Part shown: positions 38,655 through 48,255 of the stretch, piece after piece
Layout of the letters: every line of letters starts with the position of its first letter
Position numbering within the stretch: position 1 is the stretch's first letter
NCBI RefSeq assembly: GCF_900103845.1
Contig: NZ_FNIJ01000022.1
Location: 1-64,000 of the forward strand
Direction: 5' to 3'
DNA from: Pseudomonas jinjuensis
GTDB taxonomy: Bacteria; Pseudomonadota; Gammaproteobacteria; Pseudomonadales; Pseudomonadaceae
Length of the DNA stretch: 64,000 nucleotides
Notes under the pieces: model-generated
What the model was told of the DNA's origin: nothing
What the model saw: only the letters and a program-made list of their open reading frames with translations
Databases searched by the model: none
Position numbers and translations under genes: made by a program

Positions 38655-38688
38655 GAGGGCCGGCAAAACGCTCACTTAAGGATGATGC

Positions 38689-39711
38689 ATGACCGATCAT
38701 GCCCTCTTGCTGGTCAACCTGGGCTCGCCGGCTTCCACCCGGGTCGAGGACGTGCGCCGCTACCTCGACCAGTTCCTCATGGACCCCTACGTGGTCGACC
38801 TGCCGTGGCCGCTGCGCCGGCTGCTGGTGTCGCTGATCCTGCGCAAGCGGCCGGCGGAGTCGGCGCATGCCTATGCCTCGATCTGGTGGGAGGAGGGCTC
38901 GCCGCTGATCGTCCTCAGCCGCCGCCTGCAGGAAGCGATGCGCCCGCACTGGCCGCACGGGCCGGTGGAACTCGCCATGCGCTACGGCGAGCCGTCCATC
39001 GAATCGGTACTGCTGCGCCTGAGCGACGACGGCGTGCGCAAGGTGACCTTCGCGCCGCTCTACCCGCAGTTCGCCGAAAGCACCACCACCACGGCCATCG
39101 AGGAAGCGCGGCGGGTGATCCGCGAGCGCAGCATGCATCTGCAGATCGAGGTGTTGCCGCCTTTCTACGACCAGGCCGAGTACCGTGCCGCGCTGGTGGA
39201 CAGCGTGCGGCCGTACCTGGCGCAGCCGCACGACCACCTGCTGCTGAGCTTCCACGGCCTGCCGGAGCGGCATATCAGCAAGCTGGTCAAGGACCCGCAG
39301 CACGACCTCGCCGCCATGAGCAGCCGCGACGTGCGCGACGACGTCCTGGCGCTGTGCTACCGCAGCCAGTGCCTGCGCACCGCCGAGCAGTTCGCCGCGG
39401 CCGCGGGGCTGGAGGACGGGCGCTGGTCGGTGTCGTTCCAGTCGCGCCTGGGCCGGGCGAAATGGATCGAACCCTACACCGAGGCGCAGCTGGACAAGCT
39501 GGCGAAGCAGGGCGTGAAGCGCCTGCTGGTGATGTGCCCGGCCTTCGTCGCCGACTGCATCGAGACCCTGGAGGAAATCGGCCAGCGCGGCGCCGAGCAG
39601 TTCCGCGCGGCGGGTGGCGAGGAACTGGTGCTGGTGCCGTGCCTGAACGACCAGGACGCCTGGGCGCAGGCGCTGGCGCGGATGTGCGAGCGGTTGCCGG
39701 AGCCGCTTTGA
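38689..39711 (+). CDS. hemH: Ferrochelatase
   Basis: 340 residues. Starts [13 protein letters not shown]; the catalytic His is in [11 protein letters not shown]; a conserved Glu-rich segment ([15 protein letters not shown]) follows. It inserts Fe2+ into protoporphyrin IX. It ends the first PAO1-like synteny block of the window. Confidence 0.95.
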   Translation: MTDHALLLVNLGSPASTRVEDVRRYLDQFLMDPYVVDLPWPLRRLLVSLILRKRPAESAHAYASIWWEEGSPLIVLSRRLQEAMRPHWPHGPVELAMRYGEPSIESVLLRLSDDGVRKVTFAPLYPQFAESTTTTAIEEARRVIRERSMHLQIEVLPPFYDQAEYRAALVDSVRPYLAQPHDHLLLSFHGLPERHISKLVKDPQHDLAAMSSRDVRDDVLALCYRSQCLRTAEQFAAAAGLEDGRWSVSFQSRLGRAKWIEPYTEAQLDKLAKQGVKRLLVMCPAFVADCIETLEEIGQRGAEQFRAAGGEELVLVPCLNDQDAWAQALARMCERLPEPL

Positions 39712-39748
39712 TACGCAGGCGCCGGATCGGCGGGATGGTGGATTTCAT

Positions 39749-39845
39749 GGTTCCCACGCTCCCGCGTGGGAAGCCATCCGGGGACGCTCCGCGTCCCCTC
39801 GACGCGGGAGCGTCGAGGGCTGCATTCCCACGGAGCGTGGGAACG
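39749..39845. repeat. Large palindromic repeat (GTTCCCACGCTCC ends)
   Basis: GTTCCCACGCTCC at 39750-39762 and its exact inverse at 39832-39844 bracket smaller inverted segments (GGGACGCTCCGCGTCCC; CGACGC.GGGAGCGTCG). It resembles non-autonomous palindromic repeats of pseudomonads and sits at the hemH-mexW synteny joint. Confidence 0.7.
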
Positions 39846-39871
39846 ATAAGCATCGCGGCCCTGGATTACCT

Positions 39872-39916
39872 GTAGGGGCCATGCCCGCGACCGGTCGCGC
39901 CCAGGTGCGCTCCTAC
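39872..39916. repeat. Degenerate REP pair overlapping the mexW 3' end
   Basis: GTAGGGGCCATGCCCGCGAC and the inverted GTGCGCTCCTAC. The complement of the CTCCTAC end contributes the TAG stop codon of mexW. Confidence 0.6.
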
Positions 39917-42900
39917 GAATGCACCGCTACCGTCTCGCCGGCCGGCTTCATTTCCTTCTTCGCCAGCAGCGTGTACACGCACGGCAGCACGAACAGGGTG
40001 AACAGCGTGCCCACGCTCATGCCGGTGGCGATCACGATGCCGATGTCGAAGCGGCTCACCGCGCCGGCGCCGCTGGCCAGCAGCAGCGGGATCACGCCGA
40101 GGACCATCGCCGCGGTGGTCATCAGCACCGGGCGCAGGCGGATCGCCGCGGCTTCCTCGATGGCCTCGCGCACCGGCAGGCCGCGCTCGCGGCGCAGCTG
40201 GTTGGCGAACTCGACGATGAGGATGCCGTGCTTGCTGATCAGCCCGATCAGCGTCACCAGCCCGACCTGGGTATAGATGTTCAGGCTCGACAGGCCGAGG
40301 AACAGCGGCACCACCGCGCCGCAGATCGACAGCGGCACGGTGACCATGATCACCAGCGGATCGCGGAAGCTCTCGAACTGCGCCGCCAGCACCAGGAAGA
40401 TCACCGCCAGCGCCAGGCCGAAGGTGAGCATCAGCGCGCTGCCTTCCTGCACGTACTGGCGGGAGGCGCCGGCGTAGTCGAAGGTGAAGCCGCGCGGCGC
40501 TTCCTCCTCGGCGATCTGCCGCACCGTGTCGATGGCCTCGCCCATGCTGACCATCGGCATGCCGGAAATGGTCGCCGCGTTGAGCTGCTGGAACTGGTTG
40601 AGCTGGCGCGGCCGCGCGTGTTCGCGGACCTGCACCAGGGTCGCCAGGGAAACCAGCTGGCCGCTCTCGCTCTTCACGTAGTAGCTGCCGAGCCAGCCGG
40701 GATTGTCGCGATACTGCCGCTCGACCTGGGCGATCACCTTGTAGCTGCGGCCGTCGATGGTGAAGCGGTTGATCTCGCCCTCGCCGAGCAGGCTGGCCAG
40801 GGCGATGCCGAGGTCCTGCATGGACACGCCCATCTGCGCCGCCTTGGCGCGGTCGATGTCGACCACCAGTTCCGGCTTGTCGAAGGCCAGGTCGAGGTCC
40901 ATGAAGGCGAACTTGCCGGACTGCTCGGCGCGTTTCTTCACCCGCTCGGCCACCTGCAGCAGCGACTGGTAGTCGTTCGCCGTGTTGATCACGAACTGGA
41001 ACGGCAGGCCTTCGCCGGTGCCGGGCAGCGAGGGCAGGTTGAAGCCGAAGATCTGCAGCCCCGGAATCTTGTCCAGCTCGGCCTGCACCGCGAAGAGCAG
41101 TTCCATCTGGCTGCGTTCGCGCTCGTCCCACGGCTTCAGCAGCATGCCGCCGATGCCGGACTGCACGCCGTTGTAGCCGTTGATCTGGAACGACGAGTAG
41201 TACTCCGGGAAGCGCTTGAAGACTTCCTCGAACTGCGCGGTGAAGCGGTTCAGGTAGTCGAGGTTGGCGGTCTGCGGCGAATTGGACATGAGGAAGACGA
41301 TGCCCTGGTCCTCCTCGGGAGCGAGTTCGCGCTTGACGAACTGCGGCAGCAGCATGAGCGGAATCAGCACCATCACGATCAGCGCGAACAGCAGCACCAC
41401 CGGCCGGCTGTCCAGCGTCGCATGCAGCAGGCGCTGGTAACGCCGCTTGAGGCCCTCGAAGATCAGGTCCAGGCGATGCGCCAGGCCGCTGGGGTTCTCG
41501 TCGTGGCGCAGCAGGCGCGAGCACATCATCGGCGACAGGGTCAGGGCGACGATGCCGGAGATGATCACCGCGCCGGCCAGGGTGAAGGCGAACTCCTTGA
41601 ACAGCGCGCCGGTGAGACCGCTGAGGAAGCCGATCGGCGCATACACCGCGGCCAGGGTGATGGTCATGGTCACCACCGGCACGGCGATCTCCCGTGCGCC
41701 CTCGATGGCGGCGTCGAACGGCGTCTTGCCTTCCTCGATGTGGCGGTGGATGTTCTCCACCACGACGATGGCGTCGTCCACCACCAGGCCGATGGCGAGC
41801 ACCATCGCCAGCAGCGTCAGCAGGTTGATCGAGTAGCCCATCGCCTGCATGAAGAACAGCACGCCGATCATCGACAGCGGGATGGTCACCACCGGGATCA
41901 GCACCGAGCGGAAGGCGCCAAGGAACAGGAAGACCACGACTATGACGATCAGCACCGCCTCGCCGAGGGTCTTCACCACCTCGTCGATGGAGGCCTGGAT
42001 GAAGCGCGTGGCGTCGTAGGCGATGGAGACCTTGAGGTTCGGCGGCAGCTGTTCTTCCAGTTCGGGCATCTTCGCCCGCACTTCCCTGATCACGTCCAGC
42101 GGGTTGGAACTCGGCGTGCCCTTGATGGCGATGTACACCGAGGGGATGCCGTTGAACGAGCTGATCGAGTCGTAGCTGGCCGCGCCCAGTTCCACGCGCG
42201 CCACGTCGCCCATCAGCACGCGGCGGTCGCCGACGGTCTTCAGCGGGATGGCGGCGAAGGCCTCGGGGGATTTCAGGTCGGTGGCGGCGTTCACGCTGGT
42301 CACCACCATCTCGCCCTTCACCTCGCCGGCGGCGGAGAGGAAGTTGTACTGGCGCACCGCGTCGTTGATGTCGCCGGCGGTGATGCCGTAGGCGGCCATC
42401 TTCACCGGGTCGAGCCAGAGGCGCATGGCGAACTGCTGGTTGCCGAGGATTTCCGCCTCGGCGATGCCGGGCAGGGTGGCGAGCTTGGGCTGGATCACCC
42501 GCGACAGGTAGTCGGTGATCTGCGGGTTGTTCATCTGCTCGCTGTAGAAGCTGATGTACATCAGCGCCGAGGCGTCGGCGGATTCCTTGTCGAGGACCGG
42601 GTCCTCGGCGTCGGGCGGCAGCTGGGTCTTCACCTCGCCGATCTTCGACAGCAGCTCGGTCACCAGGCGGTCGGTGTTGGCGCCGATGTGCGCGTAGATG
42701 GTGATCACCGAGTAGTTCTGCCGGCTCACCGAGGTCATGTAGTCGATGCCTTCGGCGCTGGCCAGGCTCTGCTGCAGCGGCTGGGTGATGTAGCCCTGGA
42801 TGGTCTCCGCGTTGGCACCGGCGTAGAAGGTGGTGACGGTGATCAGCGCGTTTTCCATCTGCGGATACTGGCGGATCACCAGTTTGCTGAACGCCTGCAT

Positions 42901-42975
42901 GCCGAGCAGGACGATCAGCAGGCTGACCACCGTCGCCAGCACCGGGCGGCGGATGAAGGGATCGGTGAATCGCAT
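39913..42975 (-). CDS. mexW: RND multidrug efflux transporter MexW
   Basis: 1020 residues with the RND topology: one N-terminal membrane helix, large periplasmic loop, helices 2-6, second loop and helices 8-12. Proton-relay Asp pair in GLVVDDAIVVVENIHRH (about 402-418). It starts 1 bp after the mexV stop. The neighbouring DUF1513, imelysin, DUF1111 and icmP genes match the PAO1 PA4370-PA4375 order, which supports MexW over other RND pumps. No outer-membrane partner is encoded here; MexVW is known to use OprM. The last codon lies in a REP element that supplies the stop. Confidence 0.85.
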   Translation of the reverse strand: MRFTDPFIRRPVLATVVSLLIVLLGMQAFSKLVIRQYPQMENALITVTTFYAGANAETIQGYITQPLQQSLASAEGIDYMTSVSRQNYSVITIYAHIGANTDRLVTELLSKIGEVKTQLPPDAEDPVLDKESADASALMYISFYSEQMNNPQITDYLSRVIQPKLATLPGIAEAEILGNQQFAMRLWLDPVKMAAYGITAGDINDAVRQYNFLSAAGEVKGEMVVTSVNAATDLKSPEAFAAIPLKTVGDRRVLMGDVARVELGAASYDSISSFNGIPSVYIAIKGTPSSNPLDVIREVRAKMPELEEQLPPNLKVSIAYDATRFIQASIDEVVKTLGEAVLIVIVVVFLFLGAFRSVLIPVVTIPLSMIGVLFFMQAMGYSINLLTLLAMVLAIGLVVDDAIVVVENIHRHIEEGKTPFDAAIEGAREIAVPVVTMTITLAAVYAPIGFLSGLTGALFKEFAFTLAGAVIISGIVALTLSPMMCSRLLRHDENPSGLAHRLDLIFEGLKRRYQRLLHATLDSRPVVLLFALIVMVLIPLMLLPQFVKRELAPEEDQGIVFLMSNSPQTANLDYLNRFTAQFEEVFKRFPEYYSSFQINGYNGVQSGIGGMLLKPWDERERSQMELLFAVQAELDKIPGLQIFGFNLPSLPGTGEGLPFQFVINTANDYQSLLQVAERVKKRAEQSGKFAFMDLDLAFDKPELVVDIDRAKAAQMGVSMQDLGIALASLLGEGEINRFTIDGRSYKVIAQVERQYRDNPGWLGSYYVKSESGQLVSLATLVQVREHARPRQLNQFQQLNAATISGMPMVSMGEAIDTVRQIAEEEAPRGFTFDYAGASRQYVQEGSALMLTFGLALAVIFLVLAAQFESFRDPLVIMVTVPLSICGAVVPLFLGLSSLNIYTQVGLVTLIGLISKHGILIVEFANQLRRERGLPVREAIEEAAAIRLRPVLMTTAAMVLGVIPLLLASGAGAVSRFDIGIVIATGMSVGTLFTLFVLPCVYTLLAKKEMKPAGETVAVHS

Positions 42976-42976
42976 G

Positions 42977-44083
42977 TCACTCGCTCCGCTGTGCCTGGGC
43001 CTGGCCCTGGTCGACCACGGTGACGTGGGTGCCGTTGTCCAGCTTGAGCTGGCCGGAAGTCACCACCTGCTCGCCGGCCTTGAGACCTTCGAGGATCACC
43101 GCCTGGCCTTCGCGGCGTTCGCCGACCTTGACGAAGCGGCGCTCGACGACCAGCTCCGGCTCGTCCTTGCCCTGTTTCTGCGTCACCACGTAGACCGAGT
43201 TGCCATAGAGGGTGAAGGCCACCGCGGTTTCCGGGACCACCACGCGCCGGGCGCTGTCCGGCAGCTGCACCTCCAGGTTGGCGAACATGCCCGGCAGCAG
43301 CTTGCCGTCGGGGTTGGGCATGCTGGCGCGCACCAGCAGGTTGCGCGTCTCGTTGTCCACCCGCGGGTTGAGCGCCTCGATGCGGGCGTGGAATTCCTGA
43401 CCCGGATAGGCCGCCACGCGCACCGCGACCTGCTGGCCGGGCTTGAGCAGCGGGAAGTCCTGTTCCGGCAGGAAGAAGTCCACCAGCAGGGTGGAAAGAT
43501 CCTGCAGGGTGGCGATGGCGTCGCCGGGCGAAAGGTAGTCGCCGACATCCACCTGGCGGATGCCGATGGTGCCGGAGAAGGGCGCGTGGATGCGCTTCTT
43601 CGCCAGCACGGCCTTGAGCTGGGCGACGGTGGCGGCGGAGCGCTGGTATTGGGAGGAAAGCCGGTCGTACTCGCTCTTGGAGATGGCGCCGCGGTTGACC
43701 AGGTTGCTGCCGCGCTCGAATTCCACCCTGGCCAGACCGAGGTCCGCCTCGGCGGTGCGCAGGGTGGCTTCCTCGACGGCGCTTTCCAGCTGCACGATGG
43801 GCTGGCCTTCCTTCACCTTGTCGCCGGAGACGAACTGCACCTCGCGCACGGTGCCGGAAACCTCGGCGGTGAGGGTCACGCCCTGGTTGGCGCGCAGCGT
43901 GCCGATGGCCGGCAGGCGGCTCTGCCACAGGCGTTCCTGCGCGGCCGCGGCGGTCACGCTGACCGGCGGCACCGGCGCGGAATACATGGCGATCTGCTCG
44001 CGGATGGAAAGGTATTTGAAGCCGGCGAGTACCGCTAGAACAACGGCAACCACGGCCAGCATGATCAGCATGCGGCGCAACAT
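42977..44083 (-). CDS. mexV: RND efflux membrane-fusion protein MexV
   Basis: 368 residues from the ATG at 44083 (AGGA 5 bp upstream). It has an N-terminal membrane segment (RRMLIMLAVVAVVLAVLAGF) without a lipobox Cys, then lipoyl halves, a helical hairpin (about 95-165) and beta-barrel domains typical of HlyD/AcrA-type adaptors. It links MexW to the outer-membrane channel. Longer in-frame starts (to 44164) would add a charged segment before the membrane helix and are less likely. Confidence 0.85.
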   Translation of the reverse strand: MLRRMLIMLAVVAVVLAVLAGFKYLSIREQIAMYSAPVPPVSVTAAAAQERLWQSRLPAIGTLRANQGVTLTAEVSGTVREVQFVSGDKVKEGQPIVQLESAVEEATLRTAEADLGLARVEFERGSNLVNRGAISKSEYDRLSSQYQRSAATVAQLKAVLAKKRIHAPFSGTIGIRQVDVGDYLSPGDAIATLQDLSTLLVDFFLPEQDFPLLKPGQQVAVRVAAYPGQEFHARIEALNPRVDNETRNLLVRASMPNPDGKLLPGMFANLEVQLPDSARRVVVPETAVAFTLYGNSVYVVTQKQGKDEPELVVERRFVKVGERREGQAVILEGLKAGEQVVTSGQLKLDNGTHVTVVDQGQAQAQRSE

Positions 44084-44306
44084 CTGTTCCTGTTCCCTGG
44101 TATGGGCCTGTCGACGACTCGCCGGGGTCCGGGGTGGCCGGATGATCCCGTGGGTCCCTGTCATTCGACTGGCCTCGAAGCCTGTAAGTGCCCCGTTGCG
44201 GGGCAGATGCGCACCTTAGTCCCAGTGCTGCGGTTCGTCAAAGTCCTGCGGGTTACAAGGCTTGTTTCTGGGGGGATTGGAATGGAATTTGGGGGGAACG
44301 ATAGAT

Positions 44307-44365
44307 GTAGGGCGGGTGAAACCCGCCTTCGTGTCGAGAATGGGCGGCGGGTGCACCCGCCCTAC
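44307..44365. repeat. 59-bp palindromic repeat (GTAGGGCGGGTG ends)
   Basis: GTAGGGCGGGTG at 44307-44318 and the inverse CACCCGCCCTAC at 44354-44365, with internal GGCGGGT...ACCCGCC pairing. A partial copy (GGCGGGTTTCACCCGCCCTAC) is near 63219. Confidence 0.7.
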
Positions 44366-44389
44366 GTGGAACACAGGGACCAGAGAAAC

Positions 44390-44474
44390 GTAGGGTGGAT
44401 GAGGCTCTTTTCATCCACCATTGCGGGGCCGCATGCGCGGCCATGGTGGATCGGTGGAGCGTGATCCACCCTAC
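44390..44474. repeat. 85-bp palindromic repeat (GTAGGGTGGAT ends)
   Basis: GTAGGGTGGAT at 44390-44400 and ATCCACCCTAC at 44464-44474, around an inner palindrome (GGGGCCGCATGCGCGGCC). It shares its ends and inner ATGGTGGAT motif with the elements at 58308 and 58536. Confidence 0.75.
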
Positions 44475-44527
44475 GCACTGGCCTTGCCCCCACGGGTAGA
44501 GACACGGTACCTACGTGGAACCGGCGC

Positions 44528-45622
44528 TCAGGCCATGTGCAGATGGTTGTCCCAGAACGCCGCCGGCAGCTCCAGCGGCTGGGCGGCGATGCGTTCGCTG
44601 CGGCAGTCGTAGAGGCGGCAGCGTCCCTGCCCGGAGGTGACGACGAAGCCATCCTTCACCGCGCCGACGCCGGCGCAATCCGGCAGCGGCGCATCGAGGC
44701 GCACGGCGCCGCTGTCCAGGTCCCAGATGAAGAAGCGGTTGCCGCGCGGCGCGGTCAGGGCGACCAGGCGCAGGTCGCTGTGGATCGCCACGCTGGCGGT
44801 GTACTGGGCCATCGCCAGGCGCTGCTGTTCGCCGAGCGGGAAGGGCTGGAACGGTTGGCCGGGGCGCTTGATCGCCAGCAGGTCGGCGTGGTCGTGGGCG
44901 TCGCCCATGTACTGCTGGCCGGCGACTATGGTGCCGTCGGCGGCGATCGCCAGGTGACGCACGCTGTTCATCTGCTGCGGCAGGGTTTCCTTCGACATCA
45001 GGCTGCCGTCGCGGTGCATCAGCACCAGGCTCGGCTCCATGGCGTCGAGGTTCATCTCCACGCGGCTTTCCGCCTCGGTGCGGATGCCGCCGTTGGCCAC
45101 CGCCAGGGTTTCTCCGTCGGGCATCCACGACACCTGGTGCGGACCGAGGCCGTGGGTGGAAACCTCGTCGCTGTGGACAAGCTGCTCGCCGTCGAAGCGA
45201 TAGACGCCGAGCACGCCACGCCCCGGATCGGTGGTGTCGTTCTCGGTGGCGTACAGCCACTCGCCGTCCCTGTGCCAGACGCCGTGGCCGTAGAAGTGCC
45301 GGTCCGGCTGCGAGTCGATGGTCTGCAGCAGGCGGCCGTCGTCGAGATGGATCAGGTAGCTGTGCCGGCCCGGACGCCGCGCGACGAACAGCGCCAGCGG
45401 CAGTTGCGGATGCTGGACGACGTCGTGGCAGCGCACGCCGACCTCGGTGGCGAACACCCGCGTGCCATCGAGCCGGTAGCCGACCGCGTAGTGTCTGCCG
45501 TCCGCGTCGTCACGGGCGGACAGCAGCAGGGGCTCCCTGCCCTTGCGCGACAGCGTCCAGCCGCCGAGGGTGAGGGCGCCGAGCAGCAGGCTGCCCAGGC
45601 CCAGTACGTGACGTCGCAACAT
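44528..45622 (-). CDS. DUF1513 family periplasmic protein
   Basis: 364 residues. An Arg-Arg-containing signal (RRHVLGLGSLLLGALTLGG) is followed by a beta-propeller-like protein of the DUF1513 family (GVRCHDVVQHPQ, GPHQVSWMPDGETLAVANGG). Genes of this family sit with imelysins and DUF1111 proteins and are iron-regulated in pseudomonads. The function is unknown. It is the fourth gene of the minus-strand cluster starting at icmP. Confidence 0.82.
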   Translation of the reverse strand: MLRRHVLGLGSLLLGALTLGGWTLSRKGREPLLLSARDDADGRHYAVGYRLDGTRVFATEVGVRCHDVVQHPQLPLALFVARRPGRHSYLIHLDDGRLLQTIDSQPDRHFYGHGVWHRDGEWLYATENDTTDPGRGVLGVYRFDGEQLVHSDEVSTHGLGPHQVSWMPDGETLAVANGGIRTEAESRVEMNLDAMEPSLVLMHRDGSLMSKETLPQQMNSVRHLAIAADGTIVAGQQYMGDAHDHADLLAIKRPGQPFQPFPLGEQQRLAMAQYTASVAIHSDLRLVALTAPRGNRFFIWDLDSGAVRLDAPLPDCAGVGAVKDGFVVTSGQGRCRLYDCRSERIAAQPLELPAAFWDNHLHMA

Positions 45623-45759
45623 TGCCTTTCCTTCTCCTGTGAATGATCGAGCGAGCTAGAGCCAGGCGAGGCGGGGAGGCGCGGCGAATGCGGAGTTGGC
45701 TCCAGCCAATGAGCAATTCGACGTGGCTCCCCAACGACGCATGGCCGACGCGCAGCCGA

Positions 45760-46821
45760 TCAGTCGCCGTCGTTGGCGTTGAAGCCGAGCTGCACGCCGA
45801 GAGCCTTGGCCAGATCGCCTTCGTGCAGTCGGTGCACCACGTTCAGGCTGTCGTACAGCTCGTTCAGCTTGCGCACGCCGTCCTCGTTCTTCAGCAGTTC
45901 GCCCAGCGGCTGCTGCAGCGCGGCGAGCTTGCCATGGGTGTCGGCGTAGGCGGCGTCGATCCTGCCGGCGATGTCCTGCTGTTCCTTCGGCAGCAGGGCG
46001 CGCAGGCCCTTGCCGTCGTTGCCGTTCCACAGCGCCTGGGCGCCGGAGAGGCTGGCGTCGAGGCTCGCCAGCGAGGTGTCGCTGCGCCAGCCCTCGGCCT
46101 GGAACGGCTGCGGAATGCCCTTGCTCTGCCGGCCGAGCGGGGTGCCGAGCTTCTTCTTGAGGAAGTCGAGGGCGTTGACCTGCACGCGCAGCAGTTCGGC
46201 GATCGCCTCGTGGGAATCGGCGTAGCGCTCGTTGGGGAACTTGCTGAGCTGGGCGAGCATGCCGCCGTCGTTCTTCCAGCGGCCGAGGATGTCTTCCGCC
46301 AGGGCCTGCTGGTGCGTGCCGATGGCTTCCAGCAGCGGGCAGTAGCGGGCGCGGGTCTCGGCGTCGGCGAGGTCGATCTTCGCGTCGTAGAGGATGTATT
46401 CGTAGGCGGTCAGGCCCTGCACCACCACGCTGGACCTGGACAGCAGCTCCGGGGTGACCTGCGGGTTGGCGTTGAGCAACTGCTCGACCTGGCGCGCCAC
46501 CAGGTTCTTCTTGTCCGGCCAGAACTGGATCTGCCAGGAGCGGTTGCCTTCGGCCAGCGGGCCGACCAGCAGCGGCTGCAGCTCGGCCCAGGCCTTCTGC
46601 GCGGCGAGGAAGTCGGCGCGCGCCCTGGCCAGGTCTTCCTTGCCCTGGCAGTAGGCCAGGGCGCTGGCGGCCAGGCTGCGGTCGGCGTCGACCCAGCGGC
46701 CGTAGGCCGGCAGGATCACCTGCTGAGCCAGGGCGGCGCTGGTGGTCGCCTGCGGGTCCTGCGGCGAGCAGGCGCCAAGGGCGATGGCGAGGCTGGTGAT
46801 CAGCAAGCGGGGACGGAACAT
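45760..46821 (-). CDS. Imelysin-family lipoprotein (GxHxxE-less)
   Basis: 353 residues. The lipoprotein signal ends LAIALGAC (Cys18). The body matches imelysin/peptidase M75-like iron-regulated proteins. Where IcmP has GYHAIE, this protein reads GLTAYE, so the His of the GxHxxE motif is lost. It lies 15 bp after the DUF1111 gene. A structural or iron-binding role is more likely than proteolysis, but this is inference. Confidence 0.8.
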   Translation of the reverse strand: MFRPRLLITSLAIALGACSPQDPQATTSAALAQQVILPAYGRWVDADRSLAASALAYCQGKEDLARARADFLAAQKAWAELQPLLVGPLAEGNRSWQIQFWPDKKNLVARQVEQLLNANPQVTPELLSRSSVVVQGLTAYEYILYDAKIDLADAETRARYCPLLEAIGTHQQALAEDILGRWKNDGGMLAQLSKFPNERYADSHEAIAELLRVQVNALDFLKKKLGTPLGRQSKGIPQPFQAEGWRSDTSLASLDASLSGAQALWNGNDGKGLRALLPKEQQDIAGRIDAAYADTHGKLAALQQPLGELLKNEDGVRKLNELYDSLNVVHRLHEGDLAKALGVQLGFNANDGD

Positions 46822-46836
46822 CGTGGATCGGCTCCT

Positions 46837-48255
46837 TCAGAGGGAATTCAGGAATTGCAGCAGCGCGGAACGTTCGCCGGCATCGAAGGCGAGCACGCGC
46901 TGCCTGGCCGCTTCGGCTTCGCCGCCGTGCCAGAGGACGGCTTCCAGCAGGTTGCGCGCGCGGCCGTCGTGGAGGTACTGGGTGTGGCCGTTGACCACTT
47001 CGGTGAGGCCGATGCCCCACAGCGGCGGGGTGCGCCAGTCGCGGCCGCCGGCCTGGAATTCCGGGCGGTTGTCGGCGAGGCCGTCGCCCATGTCGTGCAG
47101 CAGCAGGTCGGTGTAGGGGCGGATGGTCTGGCCTGCCACTTCCTGGCCGGATACCTGGTCGCCGCTGCCGGTGACGAATTTCGCAACGTGGCAGCCGGCG
47201 CAGCCGGCCTCGTTGAACAGCTGCTTGCCGGCCAGCACACGGCCGTTGTCGACGTTGCGGCGGGCCGGCACGGCGAGGCTGCGAGTGTAGAAGGCGACCT
47301 GCTCGAAGATGCGCTGGCTGACCTCCGGCTTGCCGCCGCCCGGTGCCTGCAGGCAGGCCGGCTGGGACTCGGTGCAGTCCTCGTCGGGCAGCATGTCGCT
47401 GGTCAGGCCCATGTCGCCGAGGAAGGCGTGGGCGTTCTGCTGCGCCACCGTCGGCTGGCCGGCCTTCCAGCCGAAGCGGCCGAGCACGGTCTGCTGGCGG
47501 CTGTCGTCCCAGACCCTGTTGGGGCGGCCACGGATGCCGTCGCCATCGTGGTCGTCGGGGTCGGCATGGGCGAGGATCGCTTCTTCCGGAATGGCTTCCA
47601 GCAGGCCGAGGCCGATCATCGGCGGGGCGACGCGGGCGGAGTACAGGGTGTCCGGGTGCATCGGCCCGTAGCCGAGGCGGGTGATGCGCAGGATCGGCTT
47701 GCGCAGCTTGACCACTGTGCCGTCCTTGAAGGTCACCGGCACGCTCTGGTAGTCGATGCGCACCTTGCCTTCCGGCGCCACGCCGGGGATCGCCACGTCC
47801 TGCAACTGGCCGCCGTAGACCGGCTCCGGCACTACGCCCTGGCGTTCGAGGGTGAGTTCGTCGCCGGGCCTGGCGGGAATCGACAGGCGCACCAGCATCG
47901 ACACGGCATTGCTGGCGTCCGGCTCCGGCGGATGGCCGCGGCCGTCCTTCACATGGCAGTTCTGGCAGGCGGCGGTGTTGTACAGCGGGCCCAGGCCGTC
48001 GCGCGCGGTGGTGGTGGCGGGGGCCATCACCCAGGGGCTGGTGAAGAAGCTGTCGCCGACGCTGAAGTCCAGGCGTTTCTGCGGCGAGAGGTTGTTCGCC
48101 GGCAGCGAGAAGGCCAGGCGGTCGCTGCGGAAGATGGTGGTTTCGCCGCCGGACAGCTCTTCGCCAGGCTCGGCGACCGGCGCGGGTTTGCAGGCGCCGA
48201 GCGCCAGGGCGGCAAGCAGGAGGGCAAGTCGCGAAGCGTACGGGCTGCAGGGCAT
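46837..48255 (-). CDS. DUF1111 di-haem c-type lipoprotein (thiol oxidoreductase-like)
   Basis: 472 residues. The lipoprotein signal ends LAALALGAC (Cys22 from this start). Two c-haem sites are visible: CQNCH in the first third and CAGCH in the C-terminal half. The family is DUF1111, related to di-haem peroxidases and annotated as putative thiol oxidoreductase. An in-frame ATG at 48291 would add 12 residues; 48255 is chosen for the shorter signal peptide. It is part of the icmP cluster. Confidence 0.83.
   Translation of the reverse strand: MPCSPYASRLALLLAALALGACKPAPVAEPGEELSGGETTIFRSDRLAFSLPANNLSPQKRLDFSVGDSFFTSPWVMAPATTTARDGLGPLYNTAACQNCHVKDGRGHPPEPDASNAVSMLVRLSIPARPGDELTLERQGVVPEPVYGGQLQDVAIPGVAPEGKVRIDYQSVPVTFKDGTVVKLRKPILRITRLGYGPMHPDTLYSARVAPPMIGLGLLEAIPEEAILAHADPDDHDGDGIRGRPNRVWDDSRQQTVLGRFGWKAGQPTVAQQNAHAFLGDMGLTSDMLPDEDCTESQPACLQAPGGGKPEVSQRIFEQVAFYTRSLAVPARRNVDNGRVLAGKQLFNEAGCAGCHVAKFVTGSGDQVSGQEVAGQTIRPYTDLLLHDMGDGLADNRPEFQAGGRDWRTPPLWGIGLTEVVNGHTQYLHDGRARNLLEAVLWHGGEAEAARQRVLAFDAGERSALLQFLNSL

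Larger units (their letters stand above)
44084..44527. other. Gene-free 444 bp upstream of mexV with two palindromic repeats
   Basis: It holds the mexV promoter region on the minus strand (44084-44300, nothing specific seen) and two palindromic elements at 44307 and 44390. No credible gene was found on either strand. Confidence 0.6.

Noticed and set aside
39919-43023. 1034-codon plus-strand frame opposite mexW
   Set aside because: Composition (His, Asp, Gln, Arg-rich) is typical of antisense frames, and mexW is unambiguous on the other strand.
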